From: Sulfitobacter brevis
Lineage (GTDB): Bacteria > Pseudomonadota > Alphaproteobacteria > Rhodobacterales > Rhodobacteraceae
Length of the DNA: 64,000 nucleotides
Assembly (NCBI RefSeq): GCF_900112755.1
Contig: NZ_FOMW01000014.1
Location: 21,379 to 85,378, forward strand
Reading direction: 5' to 3'
The stretch's first letter is position 1, and the number at the start of each line of letters is the position of its first letter. Positions 17,106-25,845 of the stretch are shown one piece after another. Made by a program: the position numbers and the translations under genes. A model generated the notes under the pieces. It had not been told where the DNA came from and did not search any database. It saw only the letters and a program-made list of their open reading frames with translations.

Positions 17106-18512
17106 TTATACTGACGGATAGCAGAAGCTGTCAGTTGAACAGTCCCCACCTTCCAGACGTATCTGGTGGGCGCGGGTGTTCTTGGGAAAATCGATGTAGA
17201 AGTCGGGATCAAGCGCAAAACTGCCATCCTCGCCAACATTCGCCATGACCATCTGGCCGCCTTCTTGATGTGGATAGAACTGGTTGTCCCATGTGCTGTA
17301 TAGCGAGTTCGTCCAGTAGACGCGCTTGCCGTCACGGCTGATCTCGACCATTTGCGGGCCATAGATGAAATCCTTGCCGTTGGGATGCTTGTGCTCGGTG
17401 GCGATGCCGCCCAATTGCACTTTGCCGTTCAGAAAAGGGTTCATCGGGTCGGACACATCGTATTGATGCATCTCGCCCAAACCCCAGCAGGCCACATAGA
17501 GGTATTTGTCATCGAGGCTGAGATCGATGTCTGTGACCAGTGGCGGCACTGCGCCAAAACCTTTTAGCAAATCAGGCAGGTTTTCAGGGTCTTCCGGGCG
17601 CGGGTCGATCGTGATCGTCTTTTTGGACTGCCACACACCGTTGTCATCCCGCCACCAGGTAAAGATCGCACCTTGCAGATTGGTTGTGTCCACCACCACG
17701 CCACAGAACCCGTAGGATTTGGACGGATCATGGGCCGGTCGAATTTCCAATGCCATCTGATAGTTTTCACCAAAGTCCATCGTTTGGATGTTCTTGCGCG
17801 CGCGCAGGTCCCAGAAGTGGATCGAGTGGCCGTATTTGTTGGATAGCAAATCTTCGGCGACGACGCCGTTCTCATATTGCGGCGGGAGACCCCATTCGGA
17901 GCTGACCATATAGTCCTGCGGCAGGTTCCACCAGAAATCATAGTGCTTGTCTTGTGCACCGCGGTCCATCTCGTAGCGGCCGATAATCTCGAACGTCTCG
18001 CAATCCATGATGAAAATGCCAGGAGGGCCGTCTGTCCCGTCCTTTCCGCCACCACCAAGGGTCGACACATAGATGCCCTCGGGTCCGCAGTGGATCGTAT
18101 GGGGGCGCGAATAGCCGGTTTTAGCGAATACCTCTTCGGGCTCGATAATTTTGTGGATATGCGCCTTTAGCGGGTCTTTTACGTCAAAAATAAAGATGCG
18201 CGAAGACCGGATGCCCGGAACGATCAGATAGCGGCGTTCAAGGAACGCGTGACCTGACAGGGGCGACAGCGACGATGAACATGCGTTCCAGCCAAAGTGA
18301 TGAAATTCGTCGCCTGTCGTTTCGGTCATGACGGTGTGAACAATCTCACCATAGGTTTCTGAACCTTTTCGCAGATCGATCACCGCAATCCCGTCATGCT
18401 GGTCCGCGTCTTTGCCCAGCATCACCGTAAAGGCGAAGTTCTCCGGTGGAGCTTCCATCGCGAGCTTGGCTGATGCGTGAAACGTTGGATCCGGTTTCAT
18501 CGGTTTGTTCAT
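17106..18512 (-). CDS. mtoX: Methanethiol oxidase (SBP56/selenium-binding protein family)
   Basis: A 468-residue SBP56-family protein, full length. Family landmarks include FGWNACSSS (about 72-80), SSRIFIFDV, KIIEPEEVFAKTGYSRPHTIHC, DFWWNLP, and a C-terminal GGDCSTD. Bacterial SBP56 proteins oxidise methanethiol to formaldehyde, hydrogen sulfide and hydrogen peroxide with copper. Where animal homologues have CSSC, this one has CSSS, fitting bacterial MtoX rather than selenium binding. No obvious signal peptide is seen. The ribosome binding site is AGGGAGGA 7 nt before the ATG. Neighbours for formaldehyde and sulfide removal support the assignment. Confidence 0.85.
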   Translation of the reverse strand: MNKPMKPDPTFHASAKLAMEAPPENFAFTVMLGKDADQHDGIAVIDLRKGSETYGEIVHTVMTETTGDEFHHFGWNACSSSLSPLSGHAFLERRYLIVPGIRSSRIFIFDVKDPLKAHIHKIIEPEEVFAKTGYSRPHTIHCGPEGIYVSTLGGGGKDGTDGPPGIFIMDCETFEIIGRYEMDRGAQDKHYDFWWNLPQDYMVSSEWGLPPQYENGVVAEDLLSNKYGHSIHFWDLRARKNIQTMDFGENYQMALEIRPAHDPSKSYGFCGVVVDTTNLQGAIFTWWRDDNGVWQSKKTITIDPRPEDPENLPDLLKGFGAVPPLVTDIDLSLDDKYLYVACWGLGEMHQYDVSDPMNPFLNGKVQLGGIATEHKHPNGKDFIYGPQMVEISRDGKRVYWTNSLYSTWDNQFYPHQEGGQMVMANVGEDGSFALDPDFYIDFPKNTRAHQIRLEGGDCSTDSFCYPSV

Positions 18513-18577
18513 TGGTCTTCCTCCCTAGGGTTATCCCCACCTCCATGGGGTTCGAAACAAGCGCAGGTGCGGTCTCC

Positions 18578-19336
18578 TCAAACCTCGCCAACGTTGCAAA
18601 GTTGGATGGCACCACTGATCTTAGTAGCAAGCAAGATCAGCTCACGGCCAATATTCTGTCTATACTCTGTGCCAAATCGACGGACCGGCCCGACGGCACC
18701 AACGCTAAACGTGGCCCCGATGTTTCCTATGGTAATAGGGGCCGCGACACTTGAGATGCCGACGTCAATTTCCTGATCGCAATCGGCGAAACCCTGACTG
18801 CGGATCACGTCAAATTCAGCTAGCAGATCGTCGCGCGTGGTTTTGGTGTGATCGGTGTAGGCCTGAAGGCTGCCTTGCATGATCGTGTCTTGGAATTCTG
18901 TTTCTGCAAAAGCCGCAATTGCCTTGGAGCATGAGCAGGCGTGTAGTGGACGTTCTCCGATGCCCGGATGAATAAAGGCACGGGCTGGGTCTTCTGGGGT
19001 TTCGACGTGGATAATTTCGACCTTGCTGTCGCGAAACCGCGCCAGAAACACGGTTTCGTTAAACGTCGCCGCCGCACCCTTTAGCAAAGGGGCCGCCACA
19101 CGGCGCACATCAACATCAGATTTGCCCAAAAGCGCGATGCGGATCAACCTCTCACCGATCACATAGCGCCCGTCTTCATTGGGGTCTTCGATCAGACCTT
19201 GCTCGTGCAACGTTTGCACCAATCGGTAACACGTCGGCTTTGGCAACCCGCTTGCGGCCTGCACTTCAGTCGCAGAAACAGGGCGGCCGATCACAGCAAT
19301 AATTTCGAGCAGACTGATGAGACGTTCGAGATGCAT
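18578..19336 (-). CDS. IclR-family transcriptional regulator
   Basis: A 252-residue IclR protein. The N-terminal winged helix (ERLISLLEIIAVIGRPVSATEVQAASGLPKPTCYRLVQTL) is followed by the ligand-binding domain, ending with the typical GFADCDQEIDVGISSVAAPI and GAVGPVRRF segments. It is divergent from adhI and upstream of mtoX on the same strand. A perfect 7-bp-arm palindrome lies between it and adhI (19357-19375). It probably controls the island in response to methanethiol or a breakdown product (inference). Confidence 0.88.
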   Translation of the reverse strand: MHLERLISLLEIIAVIGRPVSATEVQAASGLPKPTCYRLVQTLHEQGLIEDPNEDGRYVIGERLIRIALLGKSDVDVRRVAAPLLKGAAATFNETVFLARFRDSKVEIIHVETPEDPARAFIHPGIGERPLHACSCSKAIAAFAETEFQDTIMQGSLQAYTDHTKTTRDDLLAEFDVIRSQGFADCDQEIDVGISSVAAPITIGNIGATFSVGAVGPVRRFGTEYRQNIGRELILLATKISGAIQLCNVGEV

Positions 19337-19356
19337 TTAAATGTGCGCTCTTGTAT

Positions 19357-19375
19357 TGTGAGACAACTTCTCACA
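19357..19375. promoter_or_regulatory. Palindromic operator candidate between the IclR gene and adhI
   Basis: TGTGAGA and TCTCACA, perfect inverted arms separated by CAACT, centred in the divergent 89-bp gap. It is the best candidate binding site for the IclR regulator. Confidence 0.55.
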
Positions 19376-19425
19376 GAATGAGAGTGAATCAGATGAAAGA
19401 TCAAGTAAATTTTTAGGAGACGCCC

Positions 19426-20538
19426 ATGCGCACCCGTGCCGCCGTTGCTGTTGCAGCAGGAAAACCACTTGAAATCATGGAAGTGAACCTTGATGGGCCG
19501 CGCAAAGGCGAGGTGCTGGTCGAGATTAAAGCGACTGGCCTGTGCCATACGGATGAATTCACCCGCTCCGGTGACGACCCCGAGGGTATCTTCCCCGCTA
19601 TTCTGGGCCATGAAGGCGCTGGCATTGTCATCGAAATCGGCGAAGGCGTGACTTCGCTGGAAGTTGGCGATCACGTCATCCCGCTTTACACGCCGGAATG
19701 TCGCGAATGCGAATATTGCCTGAACCCGAAAACCAACCTGTGCCAGAAAATCCGCAGCACCCAAGGTGCCGGGCTTTTGCCCGATGGCTCCACACGGTTT
19801 TCGATGCTCGATGGGACACCAATTCACCATTACATGGGTTGTTCCACTTTTGCTAACCACACTGTTGTTCCTGAGATAGCCCTCGCGAAAGTGCGCAAGG
19901 ACGCGCCGTTCGATAAGATTTGCTATATCGGTTGCGGTGTGACGACAGGCATTGGGGCGGTGATCAACACCGCCAAGGTCGAAATCGGATCAACTGGCGT
20001 GGTTTTTGGACTTGGTGGTATCGGGTTAAATGTGATCCAGGGTTTACGTCTTGCGGGTGCCGACCAGATCGTCGGCGTTGATCTGAACGAAGGCAAGGTC
20101 GAGATGGCAACGCGGTTCGGCATGACCGATTTCGTGAACCCGTCCAAAGTTGACGGTGATCTGGTTGCGCATCTGGTCGAACTCACAGGCGGCGGTGCGG
20201 ACTACACGTTTGATGCCACCGGCAACGTGAGCGTCATGCGCACGGCACTGGAATGTGCGCACAAGGGCTGGGGCGAAAGCATCATCATCGGCGTTGCCCC
20301 CGCTGGCGCAGAAATCAGCACGCGACCGTTCCAACTGGTCACAGGGCGAAGCTGGCGCGGCACGGCCTTTGGCGGCGCGCGCGGTCGCACAGACGTGCCC
20401 AAAATTGTGGATTGGTACATGGACGGCAAGATCGAGATTGACCCAATGATCACCCATAAATTGAAGCTTGAGGACATCAATCACGGGTTCGACTTGATGC
20501 ACGAAGGCAAATCGATCCGCGCCGTTGTGGAGTTCTAG
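19426..20538 (+). CDS. adhI: S-(hydroxymethyl)glutathione dehydrogenase / class III alcohol dehydrogenase
   Basis: A 370-residue class III zinc alcohol dehydrogenase (AdhI/FrmA type). Catalytic-zinc residues lie in GLCHTDEFTRSGDDPEG and GHEGAGIV; the four structural-zinc cysteines are in CRECEYCLNPKTNLC. The nucleotide-binding GLGGIGLNVIQG is near residue 194. It oxidises S-hydroxymethylglutathione, formed from formaldehyde and glutathione, to S-formylglutathione. Next to mtoX this removes the formaldehyde released from methanethiol. No S-formylglutathione hydrolase is in the window, so that step may be encoded elsewhere. A GGAGA ribosome binding site precedes the ATG. Confidence 0.9.
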   Translation: MRTRAAVAVAAGKPLEIMEVNLDGPRKGEVLVEIKATGLCHTDEFTRSGDDPEGIFPAILGHEGAGIVIEIGEGVTSLEVGDHVIPLYTPECRECEYCLNPKTNLCQKIRSTQGAGLLPDGSTRFSMLDGTPIHHYMGCSTFANHTVVPEIALAKVRKDAPFDKICYIGCGVTTGIGAVINTAKVEIGSTGVVFGLGGIGLNVIQGLRLAGADQIVGVDLNEGKVEMATRFGMTDFVNPSKVDGDLVAHLVELTGGGADYTFDATGNVSVMRTALECAHKGWGESIIIGVAPAGAEISTRPFQLVTGRSWRGTAFGGARGRTDVPKIVDWYMDGKIEIDPMITHKLKLEDINHGFDLMHEGKSIRAVVEF

Positions 20539-20541
20539 AAT

Positions 20542-21414
20542 ATGCGTCAGACCGTCCCCGAGGTTTGCACGTTCTTTGACGAGGCCACGAATGCGGCCTG
20601 TCATATTGTTAAGGATCCAGCCTCAAACGCCGTGGCGATTATCGATTCCATTCTGGATTTCGACGCCGCGGCAGGCCGCACCCATACGACCCACGCCGAT
20701 ATGCTGATCGATGAGATCACGCGAAATGGCTGGCAGGTCGCTTGGATATTAGAGACCCACGTGCACGCGGACCATCTGTCAGCAGCCCCTTATCTGGCCG
20801 AAAAACTTGGGGGCAAAATTGCGATTGGAGCCAATATAGCGGCAGTGCAAAAGGTCTTTGGTAAAATCTTCAACGCGGGCACCGAGTTCGAGATGGACGG
20901 CAGCCAGTTCGACCGATTGTTCGCGCACGGAGATGTCTTTGCCATCGGTAATCTTGATGTCACGGTGATGCATACGCCGGGGCATACGCCTGCCTGCGTA
21001 ACCTACGTCATCGGCGATGCTGCATTTATCGGTGACACATTATTCATGCCCGATTTTGGTACCGCGCGTGCGGATTTCCCGGGCGGGTCTGCAACCGATC
21101 TTTATGCTTCGATCCAACGCATTTTAGCACTGCCCGACGAGACGCGCTTGTTTTTGTGCCACGATTACAAAACCAAAACGCGCGATACGTTCTGTTGGCA
21201 AACGACTGTCGCGGAACAAAAGGCAACAAATGTTCATGTCGGCGGTGGTAAATCCGAAGAAGAGTTTGTTGATTTTCGCACCAAGCGGGATACGCAATTG
21301 GCAATGCCGAAACTTATCATTCCGTCCATTCAGGTGAACATGAATGCCGGAAAAATGCCCGCGCCTGATACGGATGGGGACGTTTACCTGAAGGTGCCAA
21401 TCAACAAACTTTAA
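20542..21414 (+). CDS. MBL-fold persulfide dioxygenase-like protein (ETHE1/Blh type)
   Basis: A 290-residue metallo-beta-lactamase-fold protein starting 3 nt after adhI. The metal motif is THVHADHLSAA (about 74-84), with the downstream histidine in HTPGHTPACV and aspartate in GDTLFMPDFG. This is the ETHE1/Blh group, which oxidises glutathione persulfide to sulfite or acts in sulfide detoxification. With the SQR-like protein downstream it would complete oxidation of the H2S released by MtoX. Hydrolase activity as in some Blh proteins cannot be excluded. Confidence 0.82.
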   Translation: MRQTVPEVCTFFDEATNAACHIVKDPASNAVAIIDSILDFDAAAGRTHTTHADMLIDEITRNGWQVAWILETHVHADHLSAAPYLAEKLGGKIAIGANIAAVQKVFGKIFNAGTEFEMDGSQFDRLFAHGDVFAIGNLDVTVMHTPGHTPACVTYVIGDAAFIGDTLFMPDFGTARADFPGGSATDLYASIQRILALPDETRLFLCHDYKTKTRDTFCWQTTVAEQKATNVHVGGGKSEEEFVDFRTKRDTQLAMPKLIIPSIQVNMNAGKMPAPDTDGDVYLKVPINKL

Positions 21415-21451
21415 GGCTCGTCAGAGCAAGGGTTGGGAGGCCCATATCATC

Positions 21452-22666
21452 ATGGCAAATCATCAAATTCTCATCGTAGGCGGCGGGGCTGCCGGGATTG
21501 CAACGGCAGCCAGCCTACACAAACGGGACGCGTCGCTGAACATCGCAATCATCGAACCCTCACCGACCCATTACTATCAGCCCGGTTGGACCATGGTTGG
21601 TGCAGGCATCTTCAAAAAAGAAGAAACCGCACGATCCACAGCAAGTGTCATGCCGTCCTACGTGACCCACATCACAGGGGCGGTTGCGTCGTTTCAGCCA
21701 GATGCGAACACTGTCACACTCGAGGATGGCGAGACGCTCACCTATGAGTATCTTGTGGTTGCGGCGGGGCTCAAGCTTGATTGGGCCGCGATTGAGGGAT
21801 TGGAAGCGGCACTTGGTAAGAACGGCGTGACCTCGAACTACCGGTATGATCTTGCGCCTTACACATGGGATCTGGTTCAGGAAATGCGTGGGAAAGAAGC
21901 GATTTTCACCCAACCACCTATGCCCATCAAATGCGCAGGCGCGCCGCAAAAAGCCATGTATTTGTCGTGCTCCAACTGGACAAAGGCGGGTAAAATCAAA
22001 GACATCAATGTGTCATTCTGCAATGCGGGGCCGGTCCTGTTTGGTTGCGCGGATTATGTGCCTCCGTTGATGGAATACGTAGACCGCTACGGCATCAATC
22101 TCGACTTTGGGTACAATCTGGTAAAGGTCGACGGCCCCAATCAGACAGCAACCTTCATGGTGACCAAAGAAGGCGAAGATCCGCAGTTGGTAGAGCGCAA
22201 ATTTGATATGCTACATGTCTGTCCGCCCCAATGCGCGCCGGACTTTATCAAGAACAGTCCTTTGGCCAACGCCGGCGGCTGGATGGCCGTTGATCAGGCA
22301 ACGCTGCAAAGCACAGTCGCCCTGAATGTCTTTGGCCTTGGTGACGTGACCTCTACCCCGAATGCCAAAACCGCCGCGGCCGCGCGCAAACAAGCACCCA
22401 TCGTGGCTGCCAACCTGATCGCACAGATGAAGAACGCCGCGATGCCGCAAGCCTATGATGGATACGGATCGTGCCCGCTTACGGTCGAACACGGTAAGAT
22501 CATTCTGGCAGAGTTCGGTTATGGTGGAAAACTCATGCCGAGTTTTCCGTGGGACAGCACAAAGCCAAGGCGCGCCGCATGGTTCCTGAAGAAATCGGTG
22601 CTACCTTGGGTCTATTGGAATGCCATGTTGAAAGGCAAAGAGTGGTTGGCAAAAACGACGTCTTAG
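21452..22666 (+). CDS. Sulfide:quinone oxidoreductase-like FAD protein
   Basis: A 404-residue flavoprotein of the SQR/FCSD group. It has an N-terminal FAD-binding ILIVGGGAAGIATAA, PTHYYQPGWTMVGAG as in SQRs, KCAGAPQKAMYL, a cysteine in HVCPPQCAPDF, and a C-terminal LGDVTSTPNAKTAAAARKQ. SQR oxidises sulfide to persulfide or sulfur and passes electrons to quinone at the membrane face. It is the last gene of the divergent plus-strand operon (adhI, MBL protein, SQR). A persulfide made here would be the substrate of the MBL protein. Confidence 0.85.
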   Translation: MANHQILIVGGGAAGIATAASLHKRDASLNIAIIEPSPTHYYQPGWTMVGAGIFKKEETARSTASVMPSYVTHITGAVASFQPDANTVTLEDGETLTYEYLVVAAGLKLDWAAIEGLEAALGKNGVTSNYRYDLAPYTWDLVQEMRGKEAIFTQPPMPIKCAGAPQKAMYLSCSNWTKAGKIKDINVSFCNAGPVLFGCADYVPPLMEYVDRYGINLDFGYNLVKVDGPNQTATFMVTKEGEDPQLVERKFDMLHVCPPQCAPDFIKNSPLANAGGWMAVDQATLQSTVALNVFGLGDVTSTPNAKTAAAARKQAPIVAANLIAQMKNAAMPQAYDGYGSCPLTVEHGKIILAEFGYGGKLMPSFPWDSTKPRRAAWFLKKSVLPWVYWNAMLKGKEWLAKTTS

Positions 22667-23123
22667 ATTGGTCCTGTTAGGGTCTTTATGCTCGAGTTAG
22701 TCTGGAAAGCGCTATGACCGCTTCTAATGCCGCAATGCGACATGAAAAACAGCACGAAGTCAGCATAAGCCGTGCTGCGCTCGCTCGCAGCAAAATATTG
22801 TCGCTTCCGCAATGGGCGGATTGTGTTGAAAAACTCGGAAATTCAGCTTCCGTAATTTTCGGGCAAAAGCCCGTCAAGCCAAGAAGTCAGATGAGATCGT
22901 TCCAGAGGCGGCGAGAGCTGACAAATGAGTGGTGAAAGGCCAACTTGTCCGAACCCCTCGCCACCAAAAGCTGGTCGGCCTGTACGGCAAGCAATTTCAC
23001 CAATTGGAGCCAAAAACGGAGTTTTTCAACACTATCGGCTCTTCTGTAGCATTCGCTGCGGAATATACGAACGGCTGGTTTCGCTTGCTGTAAATGCCAA
23101 ATACCTATCGAAATGGCCCCTGA
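22667..23123. other. Gene-free stretch
   Basis: About 457 bp between the convergent SQR and hipA genes. A 73-codon plus-strand frame at 22714-22935 has no recognisable family. Nothing else is seen. Confidence 0.5.
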
Positions 23124-24440
23124 CTAAGCTAACAACTGCCCTCGCGCGCCCTCAAATTGATTGGTCAGTGCACCATGATCCGAACTCAAACCTTCGATGC
23201 TGTACGGATTCAGAAATTGCCGCCCCCCAAACAGAGCTTTGTCGGTCGCGCTTAGGTTCGCCAAGTCACAGACAGCGTCCCATTCGCCGGCGATTGTAAT
23301 AATCTGCTGTGTGATGATGTCGACGGCCTCTTCGTCCGTGAGCAAGAAGTCAGGGGCTGCGGCAATGCTGCTGGCCAAAGTGCTCATCCGGTTGTCGCCC
23401 TTGATCAGCATCGCCTGCGTCGCTTCATTTCCCGTGCGGCCCTGCGGACAAATGTCATAGGCTGGGGAGAGCGTGAGCATCTTGCCATCCCAAAAGGCCG
23501 CGTGGTTACGAGCATGGTCATCCGTATTGCCGCAAAGCACGTTAAAACAGATCCGGCCAAAGAGTTCCCGGAGCGTCTCTTTGGGCTTGGTGAACCGGTG
23601 GCGAATAATTTCGGCCAGATCTTCGTAAGAAGCGTAGCGCGCCATCATTTCATCCAGCCCCAAAATTGTCAGCGCAGATACCATCGCTTTGCGATGCCAA
23701 TCCCCGCCTGAGCGGGTGCGGTCAAAGCGTTCGATCAACAGCACGTCTTTACCGCCCGCGTTAATCATCGAGACAGGGGCTGCGTCCAGGCCGCAAGCGG
23801 CTGCCAGTCTCATCGCGATGAACTCGGCCTTTACGACGCTATAAAGGTCTCCACTCGCCGAGAATTTGGCGATCATCTTGCAATCACCGCGGTCGATGAG
23901 CGCTTTCGGACGTGCGCCACCGATTGACGTGCCGTGGTTAAGAGCTTGATCAAGGCCAGGTGTGAGTGGAACGCCTTTCTCAATGAGGCTGGCGGCCTCG
24001 ATAAGTTCCTCGTATGTCGCTTCGGATTTGTGGCGGGGAACATAGTCTGTCGCAGAGGCTTGGAAATCGAGGGCACCAATGCGGTCAGAACCGGAGGCAA
24101 GCAGGTAGGAAATTTCGCTGATGTTGCCAACCTCTGGCGCGCTGGCCTTTGCGCCCACCAGACGATTGATGATGACACGCCGGCCCCAAGCGTCTGGTGA
24201 GCCGTCGCGAATGCAGCTGGCCATTGAAAGTCCGGCCTCGGGCTCGATAATGCCGCGACGCAGGGGCAGTTCGGGCGCGTAGATCGGCATTGCATCGGTG
24301 CGGTCGAGGTAGCTAGCACCGTAATTGAAGATGAACCGGTCCGCGTCTTGTGTGAGACGGCCCGCGACAACAGGCTCTGCGTTTCCGGGCAACCATATCC
24401 AAACAAATGCTTCTGAGGCCTGAGCAAGTTTAGAAGTCAT
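23124..24440 (-). CDS. hipA: HipA-type serine/threonine kinase toxin
   Basis: A 438-residue HipA family protein. The HipA_C kinase core is clear: SIGGARPKALI (glycine-rich loop), KAEFIAMRLAAACGL, the catalytic GNTDDHARNHAFW-like segment (here HARNHAAFW), and LSPAYDICP as the metal-binding site. HipA toxins phosphorylate translation factors such as glutamyl-tRNA synthetase. The chosen ATG at 24440 (MTSKLAQ) overlaps the end of hipB by 11 bp; an upstream start at 24464 adds eight unlikely residues. It forms a stabilisation module on the plasmid. Confidence 0.88.
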   Translation of the reverse strand: MTSKLAQASEAFVWIWLPGNAEPVVAGRLTQDADRFIFNYGASYLDRTDAMPIYAPELPLRRGIIEPEAGLSMASCIRDGSPDAWGRRVIINRLVGAKASAPEVGNISEISYLLASGSDRIGALDFQASATDYVPRHKSEATYEELIEAASLIEKGVPLTPGLDQALNHGTSIGGARPKALIDRGDCKMIAKFSASGDLYSVVKAEFIAMRLAAACGLDAAPVSMINAGGKDVLLIERFDRTRSGGDWHRKAMVSALTILGLDEMMARYASYEDLAEIIRHRFTKPKETLRELFGRICFNVLCGNTDDHARNHAAFWDGKMLTLSPAYDICPQGRTGNEATQAMLIKGDNRMSTLASSIAAAPDFLLTDEEAVDIITQQIITIAGEWDAVCDLANLSATDKALFGGRQFLNPYSIEGLSSDHGALTNQFEGARGQLLA

Positions 24441-24762
24441 CGTCGATCTCCTGCTTGGACACACGGACGCTCTTTGGCAGGAGTGTTAGCTTCTCATCAA
24501 GACGGGCGTTCTGGACCGTCAGCGTGCTGTCATCAGCATCAAACAACCTTACGCCAACAAGCGCTGCGACCTCGAAGACCGTGCCGATTTCAGGGCCGGG
24601 AGCCCCTTTCTCGATGTTGTGCAATGTCGTGCGGCTAATGTTTGCGCGATCTGCAAGGTCTTGTGCTGTCATGCCGCGTGTCGTGCGGCCGACGCGGATC
24701 AGCTTGCCGAAGACTGATAAAGCCTGCTTGGTTACCCGTGAGTAGCTTCTCTTGCGCTTCAT
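24430..24762 (-). CDS. hipB: HipB-type antitoxin, Xre-family regulator
   Basis: A 110-residue protein with an Xre helix-turn-helix (RVGRTTRGMTAQDLADRANISRTTLHNIEKG, about 22-52) and a C-terminal tail overlapping hipA. It neutralises HipA and represses the operon. A perfect 7-bp-arm inverted repeat 26-49 bp upstream (24788-24811) is the likely operator. Confidence 0.85.
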   Translation of the reverse strand: MKRKRSYSRVTKQALSVFGKLIRVGRTTRGMTAQDLADRANISRTTLHNIEKGAPGPEIGTVFEVAALVGVRLFDADDSTLTVQNARLDEKLTLLPKSVRVSKQEIDDDF

Positions 24763-24787
24763 GTGACACCGCCATTGTTCAGCTAGA

Positions 24788-24811
24788 TGGACATGAGGGG
24801 TCTTATGTCCA
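24788..24811. promoter_or_regulatory. hipBA operator candidate
   Basis: TGGACAT and ATGTCCA, perfect inverted arms with a 10-bp spacer, upstream of hipB. Confidence 0.5.
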
Positions 24812-25322
24812 ATATAATGAACGAATACAATTCATGTGGTGCTGAGTCAAGTTTTGGTCCAGTAATCTGAACGCAGTGGAGCTTTATGTACAGATAAATG
24901 GACGAGCGAGCCATGAAACCTCTGACTCAAAGGTCCCTTTTTCGGGCCGCGGAAATTTTGACCTAAAGCCAAACTGGAGGCGGCGCAGATCAAAAGTCGG
25001 TCAGTGTTTTGACAGCGCGCAAATATCATGAATGAACGAAAGCAGGTCTTTGTATTGCACCAAGATACCCCGATCTCGCCAGGATGTAATATGACGGGAG
25101 GGCAGGGGGAGCGTGCTGTGCCATGATCAGGACTAGCAATGATGGCTTGTTTTGGCGGCGACTTTTGTCATTCAGATTGAAATCGCAGCTGCCTTCTGGA
25201 AGTTTCTTTGGCGACCGTTCACATTCAGCGACGTGGCCATGGGCTTTCTCCTGATGTGTTGAGTTGCTCGATAATGCTGGTCGCAGCTGTCGCCCCATCC
25301 ACAAAGGTTGTCCCCGATCTTT

Positions 25323-25365
25323 TTCCCCTGTCCCACCAAAGAAAAGAGGTGGGCCATTCCTCGCG
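25323..25365 (+). promoter_or_regulatory. Conserved leader hairpin, copy 2
   Basis: TTCCCCTG, then a stem of CCCACC against GGTGGG with an A-rich loop, then CCATTCCTCGCG. It matches copy 1 (9301-9342). One stem pair changes from G-C to A-T on both sides, keeping the pairing. Distance to the downstream ATG is about 111 nt, close to the 124 nt of copy 1. Confidence 0.55.
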
Positions 25366-25476
25366 AAACAAAAAGAGCGGCGCCTGCCCCTCTCCGCTGC
25401 GCTTCGCCTTCGGTGTGTAAGGGTCTTAGCCAGCTGCAAAGTGACCATCATTGCAACGCAAACAAGGAGAAAAGCA

Positions 25477-25815
25477 ATGACCACGAACTGCATCAAATTC
25501 ACAAGCGAAGACATCGAAACAGCAAAAGGCGTAGGGTCCATTTCAACCCTGAATTTCGACCTCGACATCACAGTCGAACCCATCGCCAGCAGCAACCCTA
25601 TGGCACCGACGCACCGCGTTCTTGGCCGCTCCCCTCGCGGCAAATTGGTCGAATGCGGTGGCATCTGGAAGAAGCAGAACAAAGATACCGGCTCTGATTA
25701 CTTCACCCTGACGGTCCGCGATCACGCCTTCAACGCCAACCTTGGCAAAGCCGCAAGCCAGGATGACATGTCCCTGCAGGCCATCATCCCTTGGGGCCCA
25801 AAAGAGGCGGCTTAA
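25477..25815 (+). CDS. DUF736-like plasmid protein
   Basis: A 112-residue protein with the DUF736 pattern: an N-terminal region about ETAKGVGSISTL, central APTHRVLGRSPRGKLVECGGIWKKQN, and C-terminal DYFTLTVRDHAFNANLG. Such proteins are common on alphaproteobacterial plasmids and have no established function. The ATG at 25477 follows AAGGAGA; the frame reaches further upstream, but that part is leader sequence. A strong UUCG hairpin follows the stop. Confidence 0.78.
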   Translation: MTTNCIKFTSEDIETAKGVGSISTLNFDLDITVEPIASSNPMAPTHRVLGRSPRGKLVECGGIWKKQNKDTGSDYFTLTVRDHAFNANLGKAASQDDMSLQAIIPWGPKEAA

Positions 25816-25823
25816 CAAACAAG

Positions 25824-25845
25824 CCAGACCGCTTCGGCGGTCTGG
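25824..25845 (+). terminator. Hairpin terminator after the DUF736-like gene
   Basis: Perfect 9-bp stem CCAGACCGC / GCGGTCTGG with a TTCG tetraloop, 8 nt after the stop codon. The T-run afterwards is weak. Confidence 0.65.

Larger units (their letters stand above)
24763..25476. other. Gene-free region between hipB and the DUF736-like gene
   Basis: About 714 bp with no convincing gene. It contains the hipBA operator (24788-24811), the second copy of the conserved leader hairpin (25323-25365) and the box TCCGCTGCGCTTCG at 25393-25406. A 218-codon minus-strand frame across 25026-25682 is a shadow of the DUF736-like gene and has no family features. Confidence 0.5.

Noticed and set aside
22714..22935. 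A 73-codon plus-strand frame between SQR and hipA
   Set aside because: No ribosome binding site, no family, atypical composition; treated as non-coding.
25026..25682. A 218-codon minus-strand frame across the DUF736-like gene
   Set aside because: The overlapping plus-strand protein has family motifs, a ribosome binding site and a terminator; the minus frame has none.
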